Below, one piece after another: positions 11,711 through 25,758 of a stretch of DNA of 64,000 bases. Positions within the stretch are counted from its first letter, which is position 1. Every line of letters starts with the position of its first letter. The notes under the pieces were generated by a model, which worked only from the letters and a program-made list of their open reading frames with translations, made no database searches and had not been told where the DNA came from. The DNA lies in NCBI GenBank assembly GCA_034359265.1, contig CP136891.1, positions 10,182,501-10,246,500 of the forward strand. The letters are read 5' to 3'. The position numbers and the translations under genes are program-made. This stretch comes from Canna indica. Its lineage: Eukaryota; Streptophyta; Magnoliopsida; Zingiberales; Cannaceae.

Positions 11711-14100
11711 ATGAAATATCATTTTTCTTTATTTTTAAAAAAGCTTATATTGTTTCAAATTTCTTATCTTTGAATTAATTATCTATATTTATAAAATTTC
11801 AATTGATATATTTTACTTTATATTTACATTATATTTGATGTTTATCCTTAAAATTATTAATATGTTCTCATTTTATTTTTTTATATATATTTTTTTGTTA
11901 AAAACATATATAATATTATTTGTTTAGAAATAGTTTTGGTTTTTCTATTTTTAAAATTATTAATTTAAATTTTTATTCAAATTTTTTTATTTTGAAGATG
12001 TATGCATTTTGAAATAAATTAGTATCATTATATAAAAAGATTATTATCATTTTTAGATTTATATCTTATTGATATTTTATTTTGTATGTCTTTTTAGGTT
12101 ATAAATTTATTTATATGAATTTTTATTTTTATTTTTATTTTTTATATGAACATTATTTTAAGCGTCAGAAATAATTATTAATCACTAAATTAAGATAATT
12201 TATTTTTACCTTTTTAATTCTTATTTTAATTGTAATTTTAATTATTATTTATAATTATTTTAAATCAAATTATATAAATATATGTGTACATTTTTATAAT
12301 TATATAAGTCAAATTAAATTTATATATTATTTTGTGGTGTGTTTATATATTATTATTTAAAATTATAATTTAATTTAAATATCTTACTTTTGATTTTTAT
12401 TATCAATTTTTTTATGATATGACAATAATATGACAATTTTTTTCTGAAAATATAGGTGTAAAAATATTTAATTTTAATTATTAGGAGCTATTTCGTTATT
12501 ATTACAATTTTAATTTAAAATTAAAGTTAAAAATTAATTTATAATTAAATTTTAAAATAATTATTTTTCTAAAAATATAAAAAATAGTTTTAATTTTAAT
12601 TTTATATAAGTTTAAATTAAAATTATGTTACAAAATGTGAAAATATTAAAAAAATTGATAGAGTATTCTATTTATATAATATATATATATATTTGTAAAA
12701 TGTTAATAATATAGTAACTTATTCTTGAAAAATCTAGGTATATAATTATTTAATTCTAAATTTTATATTTAAATTATTAAAAATATTAAATTATTGATAA
12801 AATTTAATTTTTAATTTACAATTGAAACCTTTTAAATAATTATTTTCTAAAATTATAAATATTAGTTCTAAATTTAAATTTAGATAATTTTAATTTAAAT
12901 TTATATTACAAAATATGATAATTTTTTTGGTAAATTATTCTATTTGTATATATACATATGTTAAAATATATGTATTTTTAAGCTCGAATTTGAACCTTTA
13001 AAGCAGAAGGGCCTTGCATAATTACACTTTTTTTTTTAATTTCACATAATTAAATTTTTTAATATAATACAGCTATAATATATACTAATTAAATAGCTGA
13101 AATATTAATCGAGCAAAATATGCCACCACCACTAACGGCAATAGACAATCTTATAACTTGGATATTTTTTGATTTCCCCCCTTTAAAACATAAAAAATGT
13201 CAAATGGGTTAATTAAAATAAATTATATTATACTTATGTCAATCTTAAACATGAACTTAATTAGTTGAACCTCTATTAAAGCTGCCTTTTTTTCCCAGCT
13301 CCATTAATATAATAGATAAAAATATACAGTCATTTTAGCAAAAAATATATTTTCTTCTAAAAAATATGGTTGCACCAAAAACCCATGAGCATCAGCCGAG
13401 TCGCTAAACATAGAAGCAGCTCTTTCCAATAGTTCAACTAGTGGATCCCATGCTTCCTTATCCATTAACGTGCTTCTTAACTCCTGCAGATGTCTGCCCG
13501 TAGACACTGGATCCTAGAGCCGACGCCCATTTTTGCAGCACTCATGTCAACTTGGCCGAGTGGGTTGCAGACGTCGCACCAATATGTTCACTAAGTTCCG
13601 CATAAAACGTTCTTCAGGTTCCGCGTCAATTAATCACACCCGTACGATTTATTCCAATATAGAAAATGAACCGTATTAAAGAATATGCACATAAACATTC
13701 TATGCATCTATATTCTATAAGACAAATGATTCCAATCACGAGAGAGGAATTGAGGAAACGGGCCTTTTATCATTTTATGGGAGAGGCGCTGGACACCGCA
13801 TAAAGAGGGCGCACGAACAGCGGAACAATTAAACTAATCTCAAAATTCGCACCCACACAGTTTGGTTTAATCCCTTTATTCTGATAATAAGACGACGTGT
13901 CAAAATTTGAGTGATTGAGTGATTATGGGTATCGGGAGTTGTCAGTCCACATAGAAAAATGACGTGGACCCCATTTGTCTTCTGCCCATATTCTGATATT
14001 CTCGATGCACGTACACAATTCTGCAATTGGGAATCACGTGGCAGCGCGTGGACCCACAAACCGGGAGCCGTCTCTGGGTAGGCTAGGCGGGTAAATTCGA
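11711..14100. other. extremely AT-rich spacer; one exon-like patch
   Basis: From 11711 to about 13000 the DNA is nearly all A and T with no coding signal. At 13304-13507 (minus) there is a more balanced patch encoding a peptide with LMDKEAWDPLVELLERAASM, preceded by an AG acceptor-like site. It looks like a stray exon or gene fragment but I cannot name it and find no partners. A CACGTG G-box lies at 14035-14040, about 370 bp upstream of the CBS/PB1 start codon. Confidence 0.4.
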
Positions 14101-14403
14101 AAATATTGGGTGTATTTTATTTAATTTGTCGATTAAAAACAGAAGCACAAATTTGTGCGGTATAAGGAAGCTTCGATTCCCGTCAAAACGGGAGGCGGAG
14201 AAAGGAAGCGCGGCGAGACTTATCGAATCGCGTAGTCTCTCTTCTTCTTTCTTTTATTCCGCGAGTCCGATTCGCTCCCCGTCGCCGGCGATCGGGGTCG
14301 AATCGGAGGTACGAAAGCGGCGGATCGTCGAGGACGCAGAGGCGGCAACGCCAGCAGAAAAGGTGAGACTGAGAGAGGCGGCGGTTGATCGGCAGATCGG
14401 GAT

Positions 14404-17400
14404 ATGGAGGGTCATGGCGGCGGCGGAGGGTCGCGGCGGAGCATATCCGGGAGGAAGAAGGCGCCGGATAACGGGAGCTCTGATGCTGGTCGGCGGACCT
14501 CCGTATCTCGCCCCCCGTGCGTTCCTCTTTGCCTCTTCCATGTGGAAAATTCTTCTTAGTAGATTGCTTTTTTCCCCCCCAAAATTTTGTGGATATTGAC
14601 GTCTGTATTCCGTTTAAGTTTGGATTTTGTTCCTGGCTGAGCGATATACTTAATTATCACCGATGATTATGCTTATTCTCGATCTAGGATAAAATAGAGA
14701 TGTTCCTGTAGCTCTGATGCCATTCATTCTTCATTTTTATTTATCATCTCGAGGATCAGATGTTAATAAATGAAATCGGTGGGCCTATGCCCGTGTATTG
14801 AAGTTTCAAGTCTATTTGCTTGTTTCTTCTTGAAGTTACTAGTCATACTACTTCAGATTTCTTTATCGTTGTTTATTGGATCTGTTTTTGGTGGAACTGG
14901 ACATGCTTATGCTGTAGAAATTTATAGACCAAAACGTTATTACATTAATTTTAATTGAGGGGGTCAGAGAAATAGGTGTGCTATTCCTGATTTGCTCATA
15001 GGTTTTCATAGAAATAGTAGAATCCAAGTTGATTGCATTATATTATTGATGGGAAGTTTTATATGCTCTTTCTTGTCTACTAAATTTTTTCATCTTGATG
15101 TTGTCTTTGAGAAGGTGAACTCTTTCTTTAGCAACTTCGTATTAGTTATGAAGTCCTGTTAGTTAGGTTTCTCCATGTCTCAGCTTTTTGATATTTGCCT
15201 TTCATATACAATCACTTGGCACTGAGAGTCACTTCGAGTATCTTGTAGGATATTGACTTCTTTTACAATATAGAATTATAGATTCACTTGTTCTGCTATA
15301 GTGGTGGATAGTTTTGATTGATCTTCATTAATTAATTATGTTATACAAAGGTATCTAGTAATTAATTGTATCTAATAATTAATTCGAATATCCAACATCA
15401 ATTGGGCTCATCTTATGGGTGCCATTGTGATGAGATATAAATTCGTGCATGAGGTGAGGTGAACCAAGAAGACGATAAGTAGGAAGAGGAAATGAATGTT
15501 TTATTGCTGTGGATTTTCTTTTGTCAGATTTGGTGTTCTCTGTTGGTTTTATGTAATCCATTTCGCATGATTATGTACAATCTTATGCTGGCTGCCTGCT
15601 AAAGTGGTTGCCTTATTGATAGTAGTCATTGGGTTCGCAGACAGTGCTTATATTTTTCTTGCCTTCTGTCCCATCCCATACTCCTAGGTATCCTTGATCA
15701 TTTTACTATTGTAACAATATCTTATTATTATGATCACACAGGCATGTGTTTCATGTCCGATGCTAACTGTTTTGTGCAGTATTAGTGTCTGTTGGCATTA
15801 TCTCATAACAATTTATTCCTTCCATAACACACCATATTAATAAATCATGGTTATCACTTTCATGTGGAATGCTATGGACAATGTTACCAATTTTTCCTAC
15901 TTTTGTACACTGTCCTGGTAGCCCAATGTTATGCATTATGTTCATTTTACAATCTATTTTTGGTTGATTATCTCATGTACCAAGCAGAGAATATGAAGAA
16001 CATTGCTTCTGCTAACAAAGGGTGACGTCAGTTGATGTCAGGCACTGCTTTACTTGTAATACATATGTATCAACTTTTGGAGTTCTTACTATCTCACAGA
16101 AATAATTCTATAAGTGAACCTCTTCTGGATATAATGTAACTTCTGGAATCTGGATCACTTTGTTGCACACTCCTCTGAAAGAACATGTTGTTTTATTTAT
16201 TTATTATCTATTATAGTTTTCAGTGCCTTTTCTGTAGGACTTCGCAGCCAAAATTTGATAAGCTTCATTACATAAAAATGTAGGGAAATATTGAGTATAG
16301 AATTTTCTTGCATGGTAGAAGTGTGCATATGGGGCCAATGATCTCTCTTTTGTACTGCAATCTTGATCATTAAGATTTGAGTTATCTTTTTTTCCCTTTA
16401 TTCTGAAGGTGAGACCACAGTGCAGTAAAAGAAAAGAAATATCACTTCAGTTTTTTAGTACCATTGATGTTGTCAATGAACATTTACTTAATGTTATTAA
16501 GCATTCCTTCCGGCATAAATTAATGTTGTTATACAAATATTCCCATAGTAAGCGGGCTGTAATATTCCATCAGCCTTATTTATTTATGTTGGTTGTTAGG
16601 AAACTGATTTAGTAGTTATCTTTACATATTATCAATGTCATATTTTTGAAATTATGATGTTTCTTTAATTTTCGATTCCTGATGGCAGAACTATGAGTGG
16701 AGAGAGAACTGTAAAGAGATTAAGATTGTCCAAGGCCTTGACAATACCGGATAGCACAACAGTATATGAAGCTTGCCGTAGAATGGCTGCACGAAGGGTT
16801 GATGCTGTCTTATTGACAGACTCAAATGCATTGCTCTGTGGAATTCTAACAGACAAGGTTCATCTATATTCTGCATGATATTTTGTGAAACCCACGTTAA
16901 TGTGTCAGAGTACATATAATCATTATTTATCTTATGTTTCATTCTTCTTTTCCTTTGATTGAAGGATATAACCACAAGAGTCATTGCTCGAGAGCTAAAA
17001 CTTGAAGAAACTCCAGTCTCAAAAGTAATGACTCGAAATCCTACATTTGTTCTTTCAGACACACTTGCAGTGGAAGCATTGCAGAAGATGGTACAAGGTT
17101 TGCTATCCTTAAAATTTAAGTGAGCTTCTCTGTTTTATGTCAAACCTGTTAACTCTACATCTTCTGGTGCGACTTGCAGGAAAGTTCAGACATTTGCCAG
17201 TTGTAGAAAATGGCGAAGTCATTGCTTTGCTTGACATAGCAAAATGTCTATATGATGCAATCGCACGAATGGAAAGAGCAGCTGAAAAGGGAAAGGCCAT
17301 TGCAGCTGCAGTTGAAGGGGTAGAAAAGCAATGGGGCACCTCAATTTCAGGTATGTGGCTGATGTATCTTCATTTTTTTTTTCTCTTGATAGATTGTCTG

Positions 17401-20400
17401 AATAAATTTTTTCTGGTCTTACTATGATTATAATTTTGTTTATCTCCTTGACAACAAATATTTCTATTGCTGTAAATTATGGTTAATGACTAGCCTACTA
17501 TTTATGTAGCCTGCCTAATCACTTTATGATGTGTTCTATCTAGGTCCTAATACATTTATTGAAACTCTCCGAGAAAGGATGTTTAGGCCATCTTTATCAA
17601 CCATCATTCAAGATAATTCAAAGTAGGTAATATTCTCTTTTGGAAATATATGATTTTTGATACTAGTAGCCTAGTCACAAAGGATTAGCATATTAAGGTG
17701 TCCTCAATTTGCCAATATGGAATATTTTGCAAGGGTCGTTATGATTTCACCAACTGATTCAGTATTAACTGCAACAAAAAAGATGCTCGAGTCAAAGACA
17801 AGTTCAGCAATCATAACAGCTGAAAACAAACCTCGGGGAATCCTTACGTAAGATGTTACCATTTCTTCTTGAAAATTCTCAATTCTATTTTGTCCATTTT
17901 GTTGAGTCTATTTCTCACCTTGTTTTTTCTATATCAGTTCAAGAGACATTTTAATGCGTTTAGTAACTCAGAATCTTTCACCAGAGTCCACAGCGGTGGA
18001 AAAGGTATGTTGTTGGCGACATGGTTATTGTTTTTCACAAATTTTATTGTAGATGATATCTTTTTTTTAAAAACAATTTAAATTGTTATTAGTTCTTAAA
18101 ATGGGTCTCCTTTGTTGCAAGCACTGGTGGATTTCTACAAAAAGATATTTTTTAAATGAAAAACAAAGAGAACATTTGTTGTGTAGGTCCTGTAGGATAC
18201 ATGAATTCCCACCTTCCTTTGTGTATCAAACTCTGAAGCCAAATAAGTCTCTTTAGTATATGCTTGAAAGGATCTGCATTTACTAAATACTGAGGCAGAT
18301 CTTGTCTTAGACAGAGGGATTTGGATGACAGAGAATTCATATAGTCGACCTCATCTAATATGAGATTAAGGCTTAGTTGTAGTAGTATATGCTTGAAAGC
18401 TTTAGGTAGAAGGTTGTGGAAGTTTTCGTTCTATTTTATGGATACAATATGGAGAGTGAAATTTTAGCCTTTCCAAGAAGTCTATGTCACTTATTTTATT
18501 GAATGATCTCCAAAAAGGATTTCTTGTAACAACACTTCTAAATATTAGAAGATCCTAGAAAGCACCTAAATTAGGAATATCATTCCATAAATTTGCTCCC
18601 AGCCTCAGCCAATTCTTATCAATTCTTGATGGTCTTTGATTGGTCCAACCGCTAATTGCCGCTCGTAGAAGTTGGGGCTGATATGAATACGTATCAACCA
18701 ATTAGACATTTAGTAGGTCAATCATGATAGATCTAACCATATTTCAGATCAATCCTATTGATTCTGGCTGGACTAAATGCCAAAAAATTGATCATTGTAC
18801 TTATGTACAATAAAATAAATCAACATTCTTCAAGAAAAACCCTTGCTAGATTCAAATATTTATAATAAAGCATTGTCCCTAGAATGTCTTGTTGAACGAG
18901 TGTAATTCATCAGACTTCACACCATCATATACAGCGCTAACACTGAAGAACTAATAGTATATTTTGCTCAAGTTTGACAAGAATTTACTGTTTCGATTAT
19001 TTGTTATTTTATAATTCTTATATACTTTTGTCACGATCATCCGTATTGGAGTTGATTTGTCATGGCTACCTTATGTCTGAATTCTATTGAAGGTGCTTTT
19101 CTACTTTTAAATTCTGATTTTGTACTGTCAGGTCATGACTCCAAATCCTGAATGTGCAACAGTTGACACACCAATTCTTGATGCTCTTCATACCATGCAT
19201 GACGGGAAATTTTTGCATCTACCTGTTGTTGATAGAGGTATTTTTACCTAAGAGACGATTTTTTTTTCCTTCTTGATTGCCACTTATACAATTTGCATTC
19301 TGCAACAGATGGGAACATTGTCTCAGTTATTGATGTTATTCATATTGCCCATGCTGCAATAGCCACTGTAAGTCACTGATATACCTTTTCATGCTATTCC
19401 ATGTCTAGATGTGCTTGGCCTTCTTAGTCTACTTATGTAAGATGGCAACTTCATAGTTCATATCTTACTTAAGTATATACTTATATACGGAGATTGATAA
19501 AACACAGATATTCAGTGAGGACTGAGAAGTTAATATTTTATTTGAAATAAGCAACTTGAATTCATTCAAGAGAGATGAAAGGATACAAGTGAGGGGGAGA
19601 GGAGAGTTCATAAAAAGTGTAAAGAGAGAACCGTACCAAAGAGGAAAACCAAAGCTTTCCCATACAGCATCTGGAGTTCCTAGTGTAGCTCTAGTTAGTT
19701 GAGGAGAAGTTAACTGCAGTAAAAGCAAGGGCAGTAGCACATGTGGAAAATCCTTGGAAGCAACATTGGTTTCTTTCCAACCATAAGAACCAAGACCATG
19801 TGAGGTTGAGTTGGAACTCTTGGCGCTGTCTCTTCCCTGGCAGCGAGTTAGTCGAATTCCTGGGGTCCAGGAAAGTGTAATATGATGCCTTCATCTCATG
19901 AATATGTCACAATTCAGGAAATTGGGTGAAGATGTCATGGTCCTTTATAGTTCCTTCATTTCATTAGGGAATTGTCATTCATGTTTCTGATGAGATCTTT
20001 CTATAAAGTTTATGTATCTGCTGCACCTGTGGATTTTTTTCTGACTTGGAAAAGCTCCGGTCCAGACTGTTTTTCTTTGTCATGCATGTTTTTGTCTAAG
20101 ATATCCTTTTCATAAATTGTCTCCACGGCTGTGGATTTTTTTTGTCCGTCTTAGAAAAGCTTAAACCAGAGAGTGCTTTTCTGGTTATATATATGTCTGC
20201 TTTTATTTCACACATTCACTCAAACCGGGTTTGAATTGATCGAAATTTGATTGGTCATACAAAGTTGGGTTGCTTCCAAACTAGTTCTTGTAATATTTGG
20301 TGAAAATTTTATTTTGATTGATTAAGTAAATTTTATTCATATATGATTTTAGTGAAAATTCTATCAGATAGGCTTGGAGTGTTTGAAAAAGGGTAAATTA

Positions 20401-22933
20401 CACGAACCCCCCTCGACTATAGTCAATGTGCGCAAAGACTACCTAAACTACCAAGTGTGCACAAAACCCTCTGCGACTACGGTTTTTGTTCAAATAACCC
20501 CCTATGTTAGCCTGTCCGTTAGTAACTTAACGGTAAAACTTCCACGTGCGCAGAACCTCCCTCCTCGTGTCACGTGGCAGCAATCTTCACCCTCCATCTC
20601 ATCCGACGGCCATCACTTCTTCCTCTACCTATCCCCTTGCCCTAGACTCCACCGTCGCCGTCGCCTCCACCACCATCACCACCACCACCTCCTCCTCCAT
20701 CGACGGTGATGGCGGCGGCGGCGGAGTTTAGGGCAAGGGGATAGGTAGAAGAAGTGATGGTCGTCGGATGAAATGGAGGGTGGAGATTGCTGCCACGTGA
20801 CACTGAGGAGGGGGGTTCTGCGCACGTGAAAGTTTTACTAAGTTACTAACGGAACAGGCTAACAGAGGGGGGGGGGATTATTTGAACAAAAAGTATAGTC
20901 GCGGGGTTCTGTGCACACTTGGTAGTTTAAGTAGTCTTTGCGCACATCGACTATAGTCGAGGGGGGTTCCATATAATTTACCCTTTGAAAAATGGTGGGT
21001 TTGGTTTCGGAAAATCCTGGATATACAAATATTGGGTTTTGATGTAGTCAGAATTGCCAGTTCTTTTGCAATTTTGTATTTTTAATGGTTCCCACTATGC
21101 TGACTCAAACCTGATCAAGACTTGGTAAATACTGGTAATCATCATATGCAACTCTAAAGTATACCAGGATTAGCAGCAGACTGAATTATTGCAATTGTTT
21201 CCTTAGTTAACTTGATGCTTATGCAGTATGTATAAACTTTGTTTCTCATCTTGCCTATGTAACAGTGGGTTTCATACATCTGCTCCAGGATATATTATCA
21301 GTTATTTACTTGTTCATTTATAATTATATGTGTAGGCTGGAACCAGCGCAGGTGCAGGAAATGACACAGCTAGTTCCATGATGCAGAAGTTCTGGGATTC
21401 TGCTTTGTCTCTAGGACCTTTGGATGATGATGATGATTCTCGAAGGTTTACATGCTTTTATCTACCTTATTATGTTCTTTCATAGTCATTATTCACATAT
21501 AGCATCCATAACTCACCATACTAGCATTTCAGTGAAGGGTCCATGAAAGTTGCATCGGAAGCCACAGAGACAGTTAGATCTTTTTATCCACCTTCAAGCT
21601 TGTCTACTAGTTTTGGCTTTAAGCTCGAGGATAAAAAGGGAAGAATGCATAGATTTAACTGCGGTATGCATTTTGATAAAAAAATAAAGGTAGCAGTTCA
21701 TTTCCTATTAATTACTTAGTGACGTTTTAGTTGTTTATTTCAGATACACAGAGTTTGACAGATCTTATAACATCCATACTCCAGAGGGTCGGTGATGATA
21801 TTGATAGAAATCATCTTCCACAAATACTGGTAAATAACTAGGTTTTCAGTCTGCTTAGAATCTAGTTATTTCAGCAGGCATATTACTAATATGATTTTCT
21901 TTTTCTTGATGATGTGCTTAGTACGAAGATGAGGACCACGACAAAGTCATCCTTGCATCAGACAGTGACCTTGCTGCAGCAGTGGACCATGCTAGACAAG
22001 CCGGTTGGAAGGTGCATTATTCTACTGGTTTGACATTGATGGAAATTTGCTTATTAACCAACTAGTTAAAGTTCCAATGGAGAAGGTTGTTAGCGAAGTA
22101 AAACTACAACACTGGAAAAATATTTAGACATTGTTCTACCCTTTAGACAGTGTTTTAAACCCTAGCCTCCGACCAGTTGGGGTACAATTCATTTGCATAT
22201 AAAAAAAAAGTCCAGCACATTAGGTTTCGTGAATTTTTTACTAGGTTTTTGAGGTTAACTTTAGTTGGATTCAGGTGAAATCTAGCCTGGTTATAAAACA
22301 TTGCCCTTAGTTGAGGACAAAGTAGCATGACAAGTTATCTCCAAAGACAAAGGAAAGTTTTATCAGAGAGACCAAGTGGTGTAGAGTATTCTGATAGAGA
22401 TGATTTAGAATTGTTACAACCCGCTTGATGGGATAACTAACCCATCAACTTCATAGACCAACCTATTGGTCTAATTAAAATGCTTAAGCTGAAGTTGATG
22501 GTAGCACACCGGGGTATTACAAGAATAGTCTCACCTAGGGACAAATAGCAATTTGGTTGTTCTGATAAGAAGTAGCAATTTGGTTGATATTTTTTGGGTG
22601 AAGACTCCTGTAACTCATTCGAATAGTAAAAAATAATCATAATGATGATTGTTCCACGTAACTAGATGTCTAGACCTGAACTTTATTGTAATGGCTGAAA
22701 CTTGGAATGGAACAGATCAGAAACATTTATGATTATCTCTTCCTATTTTGCAGAGTTTGAGGTTGCATTTAGATTACGATGGTGTGGGTCGCAGAAAGAA
22801 AGGTCATGGAACGGGCAGTCTCGACTACGCTCAAAAGGACGCATGGGCATCCGCATACAGCACAGCTGCTGCAGGAGCAGCACTAATTGCTGGTATTGGA
22901 GTAATGGCTTACTTGAAAAAATCAGCTTCATAG
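14404..22933 (+). CDS. CBS-domain protein with PB1 domain (CBSCBSPB type), 535 aa, 14 exons
   Basis: Exons: 14404-14516, 16689-16857, 16965-17097, 17180-17350, 17544-17622, 17734-17847, 17938-18004, 19132-19237, 19309-19367, 21336-21445, 21533-21663, 21744-21829, 21922-22011, 22754-22933; 1608 nt in phase. The head is Gly/Ser/Arg-rich (SRRSISGRKK). Two CBS pairs follow, residues about 45-180 (GERTVKRLRLSKALTIPDS, FRHLPVVENGEVIALLDI) and about 220-340 (VVMISPTDSVL, FLHLPVVDRDGNIVSVIDV). A PB1 domain spans about 403-485 (GRMHRF, ILASDSDLAAAVDHAR). The C-terminus has one hydrophobic helix (about 512-530) and Lys, as in a tail anchor. Length and order match the Arabidopsis CBSCBSPB proteins. CBS pairs bind adenosyl ligands and PB1 mediates pairing with other proteins; the specific role is unknown. 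The start was chosen because exon 1 joins exon 2 in phase to RPPTMSGERTV. Confidence 0.95.
20382..20992. mobile_element. foldback Mutator-like MITE in intron 9 of the CBS gene (593 bp)
   Basis: The element runs 20391-20983 and begins GGGTAAATTACACGAACC with matching inverted end ...TAATTTACCC. A perfect 9-bp target duplication, tttgaaaaa, flanks it (20382-20390 and 20984-20992), the length typical of Mutator-like transposons. The two arms, about 270 bp each, are inverted copies meeting near 20700, so transcripts could fold into a long hairpin. There is no transposase. Open frames inside (20374-20731) arise from the CCACCATCAC-type core and are not genes. Confidence 0.92.
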
Positions 22934-24221
22934 GTAAAAAGAAAAAAAAACAGGATTAATTACATCATCTTGTAATCATAGGAATTTTACATAATGATGG
23001 GAAGAGTGATTGCTTGGCAGTGTATAAATAAATCTTCCATGACCTATTTATTCATCCTGATGGCAGGGAAATTCTTCGAGAATTTGTGTTACATTTTTCC
23101 TTATCTCTTTATGTGAAATACTTTTGATATTGTATCAAAACAGTTGAGAAAAAACTGCTTGCTTGACAAGATTTTGCTCTGTCAAGTGTTTACACTAAGT
23201 ATTTTTCTATTGCGAAAGAGGACGCTTTTTCTTCATCCTGATGTCTTTTTCTTGTCAATTTGCATGAGGCTGTGTGGTTAAATATGTTGAAATATAAAAA
23301 GAACTCAATAATCTTTAACTGATCAAAAACTGTGGTATAAAATTTAACAAATATGAAACATAACTATCATTGCCAATGTACATCAGCACAGAAATACTAC
23401 AAGTAATCAACAAAAGGTAAGCCTACACATTGACACATTGTGCTCGTACGAAGAGCCTACCGAGAATCCATGTTCCCATGTCTTATCTAAAAAGTATGTT
23501 ACGAAGGATAAGATAAAAGATGAATTAATATTTATTATTTATTTAGTGCATAAATTAAAATTAAAATTTATTATTTATTTAGTGCATAAATTAGAAGAAA
23601 ATAAAAATAAAATGATATACAATTAATATTATATCTTATGTAGATTGGATTTAAAATTTTTATATCCAATCATCCATTATTTAATATTCAATTCTATTTT
23701 ATCCAATGAAGCAAACATACCCAAAGGGCGTGTTTGTTTCGCAGGATAGGATTTTAGTCGGATAGAAATTCAGTTGGAATTAACATGGATAAAAATCTCG
23801 TGAGATAAATTTATATCCTATCCGAGGTTTGTTGAAATCTTGGATAAGAAGAATTGATAAGACAAGATTTCGATATCCTATGTTTGTGTTGGCTCCGGAT
23901 ATAAGAGTCGGATATTAATAATTTAATACTTAAAATTACTATTATCAATTTATTATTTTTAAAATTATCAAAGTGAACTTAAATAATTAGCAAGCCATAA
24001 TTTCGATAATTGGTTTCACTATCTCTCACCAACTATGCTGAAGCATATATTAGCAGCAAAAAATCACAGTACAAGAAAATTAAATTGCAAAGAAAAATTA
24101 TATACCCAAAGAAGATATGTATTGTGTGGTGTAGGCATTGAAATGAGTTACCTGGCATGCTCCTATGATTGTTGAGAGAGGGAAAAATCTCCTTTTGTCT
24201 AAGCCACAACTTCTATATATA
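22934..24221. other. 3' flank of the CBS gene and degenerate transposon ends
   Basis: About 22934-23280 is probably 3' UTR. At about 23520-23600 a 40-bp phrase (attatttatttagtgcataaatta) is repeated. Near 23726 a common plant DNA-transposon end (ggcgtgtttgtttcgc) begins. An imperfect inverted partner (caaacaaacgtgccg) lies at about 25976-25990. These may bound a decayed element of about 2.26 kb into which the 24231-24789 element was nested. No gene. Confidence 0.35.
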
Positions 24222-24798
24222 TAAATCAAAGGGTAATTACCTGAATATATCATGAACTTTGGGCTTTGTCTCAAATGTATCATGAACTTTCACTTCACCA
24301 AATTGTATCATCAACCATTAAATTTGTATCAATTATATCCCTCCGTTAAAATTTCGTCACCTACTCCGTTAACAGTGTGACGGGGCTTGCTCACGTGGAT
24401 TAAAAAATATTTTAACACTTTCTCTGTCACCACCTCGCCGGAGAAACCGTCGGACCTCACCGGAGAAACCGTCGTACCTCACCGGAGAAATCGCCGTATC
24501 TCGCCGGAGAATCCTTTTCTATTGGAATTATTTACGACCGAGGTCTGACGGTTTCTTCGGCGCGGTCCGACGGTTTCTCCAGTGACGGAGAAAATATTAA
24601 ATATAAAAAATATATTTTAATCCATGTGTGCAAGCCACGTCACACTATTAACGGAGTAAGTGACAGAATTTTAACGGAGGGATATAATTGATACAAATTT
24701 AATGGTTGATGATACAATTTGGTGAAGTGAAAGTTCATGATACATTTGAGACAAAGTCTAAAATTCAGGATATATTCAGACAATTACCCTAAATCAAA
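24222..24798. mobile_element. second foldback element with 9-bp duplication (559 bp)
   Basis: The element spans 24231-24789, starts GGGTAATTACCTGAATATATC and ends with an inverted ...GATATATTCAGACAATTACCC. The 9-bp duplication taaatcaaa is perfect at 24222-24230 and 24790-24798. The arms carry phrases such as ctccgttaa and its complement. The core contains short tandem units around cgccggagaaaccgtcg (about 24434-24510). The terminal GGGTAA and 9-bp duplication suggest Mutator-like mobilisation, although the arm sequence differs from the element in the CBS intron. No coding capacity. Confidence 0.88.
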
Positions 24799-25689
24799 TT
24801 GCAATTTTCCTCAGATATTTTTAAGCATTATAACTATTTATCTCTCTCTCTCTCTCCTCTCTGGTGTACTCACATTTTCCATTTCTTCTTAGTTGCAAAT
24901 AGAATTCACATTTCACACCTTCTTCTTAGTTTCAAACAGAATTCACGTATATTATTACTACAATAAGTATCATTTCAAAAAATCTTCTGAACTGCTGATA
25001 AAAGTTTATTCTTCTTCTTCGTATGATTATGTTAGGTTGCTTACTTACTAGACAAATGTAGATCTTCTTTAGGTTGCACCAGAAACTTGTCTCTGTTTAC
25101 ACTTGGAAATTATTTAGATGTAAGGAGCATTCATATTGCCATTACAAGTGATTTTATATTTTATGTTTCAAGTTCCAGGTTCACAAGAGCATTCATATTG
25201 CACTTGTCTTTGTTTCACAAGAGCATCCCAAACTGAGTTTAATTATTTATACTGTTTCGTTCTAAGTTCCATATGATTTTATGTTTCGACAACCCAACTT
25301 GACCCAAGGTTCTTTAGCACACCCTTTTCTCTCTCAATGAATCAGGAATTTCCCATGTATCTGCAGCTCTTGTGCTGCAAGTTTGCTTATGTCCAACCTT
25401 TCGTGTATTCAACATGCATTAAGGAGAGTAGACCATGCAACAGAATTTTCTATGGTTATGCCGGTGACACACCCTTGCTTCCCTTGCCAATGTCGAATTC
25501 TTTTGATTTGGATGCAACCTGGATGGGCCCGCATCATAAATGATCTTCTTTGGTGTTGTCATTTCTTTGACCTCCACAGATTGCTACAAGAGAGAAGGAT
25601 GATCTATCTTCTTAGAAATATTTGTTCCATGCTCTGTTTTGTGATCTAATCCTTTCGATGGTGCCATTTCTTTGACCTCCACTCTGTCT

Positions 25690-25758
<69 letters not shown>

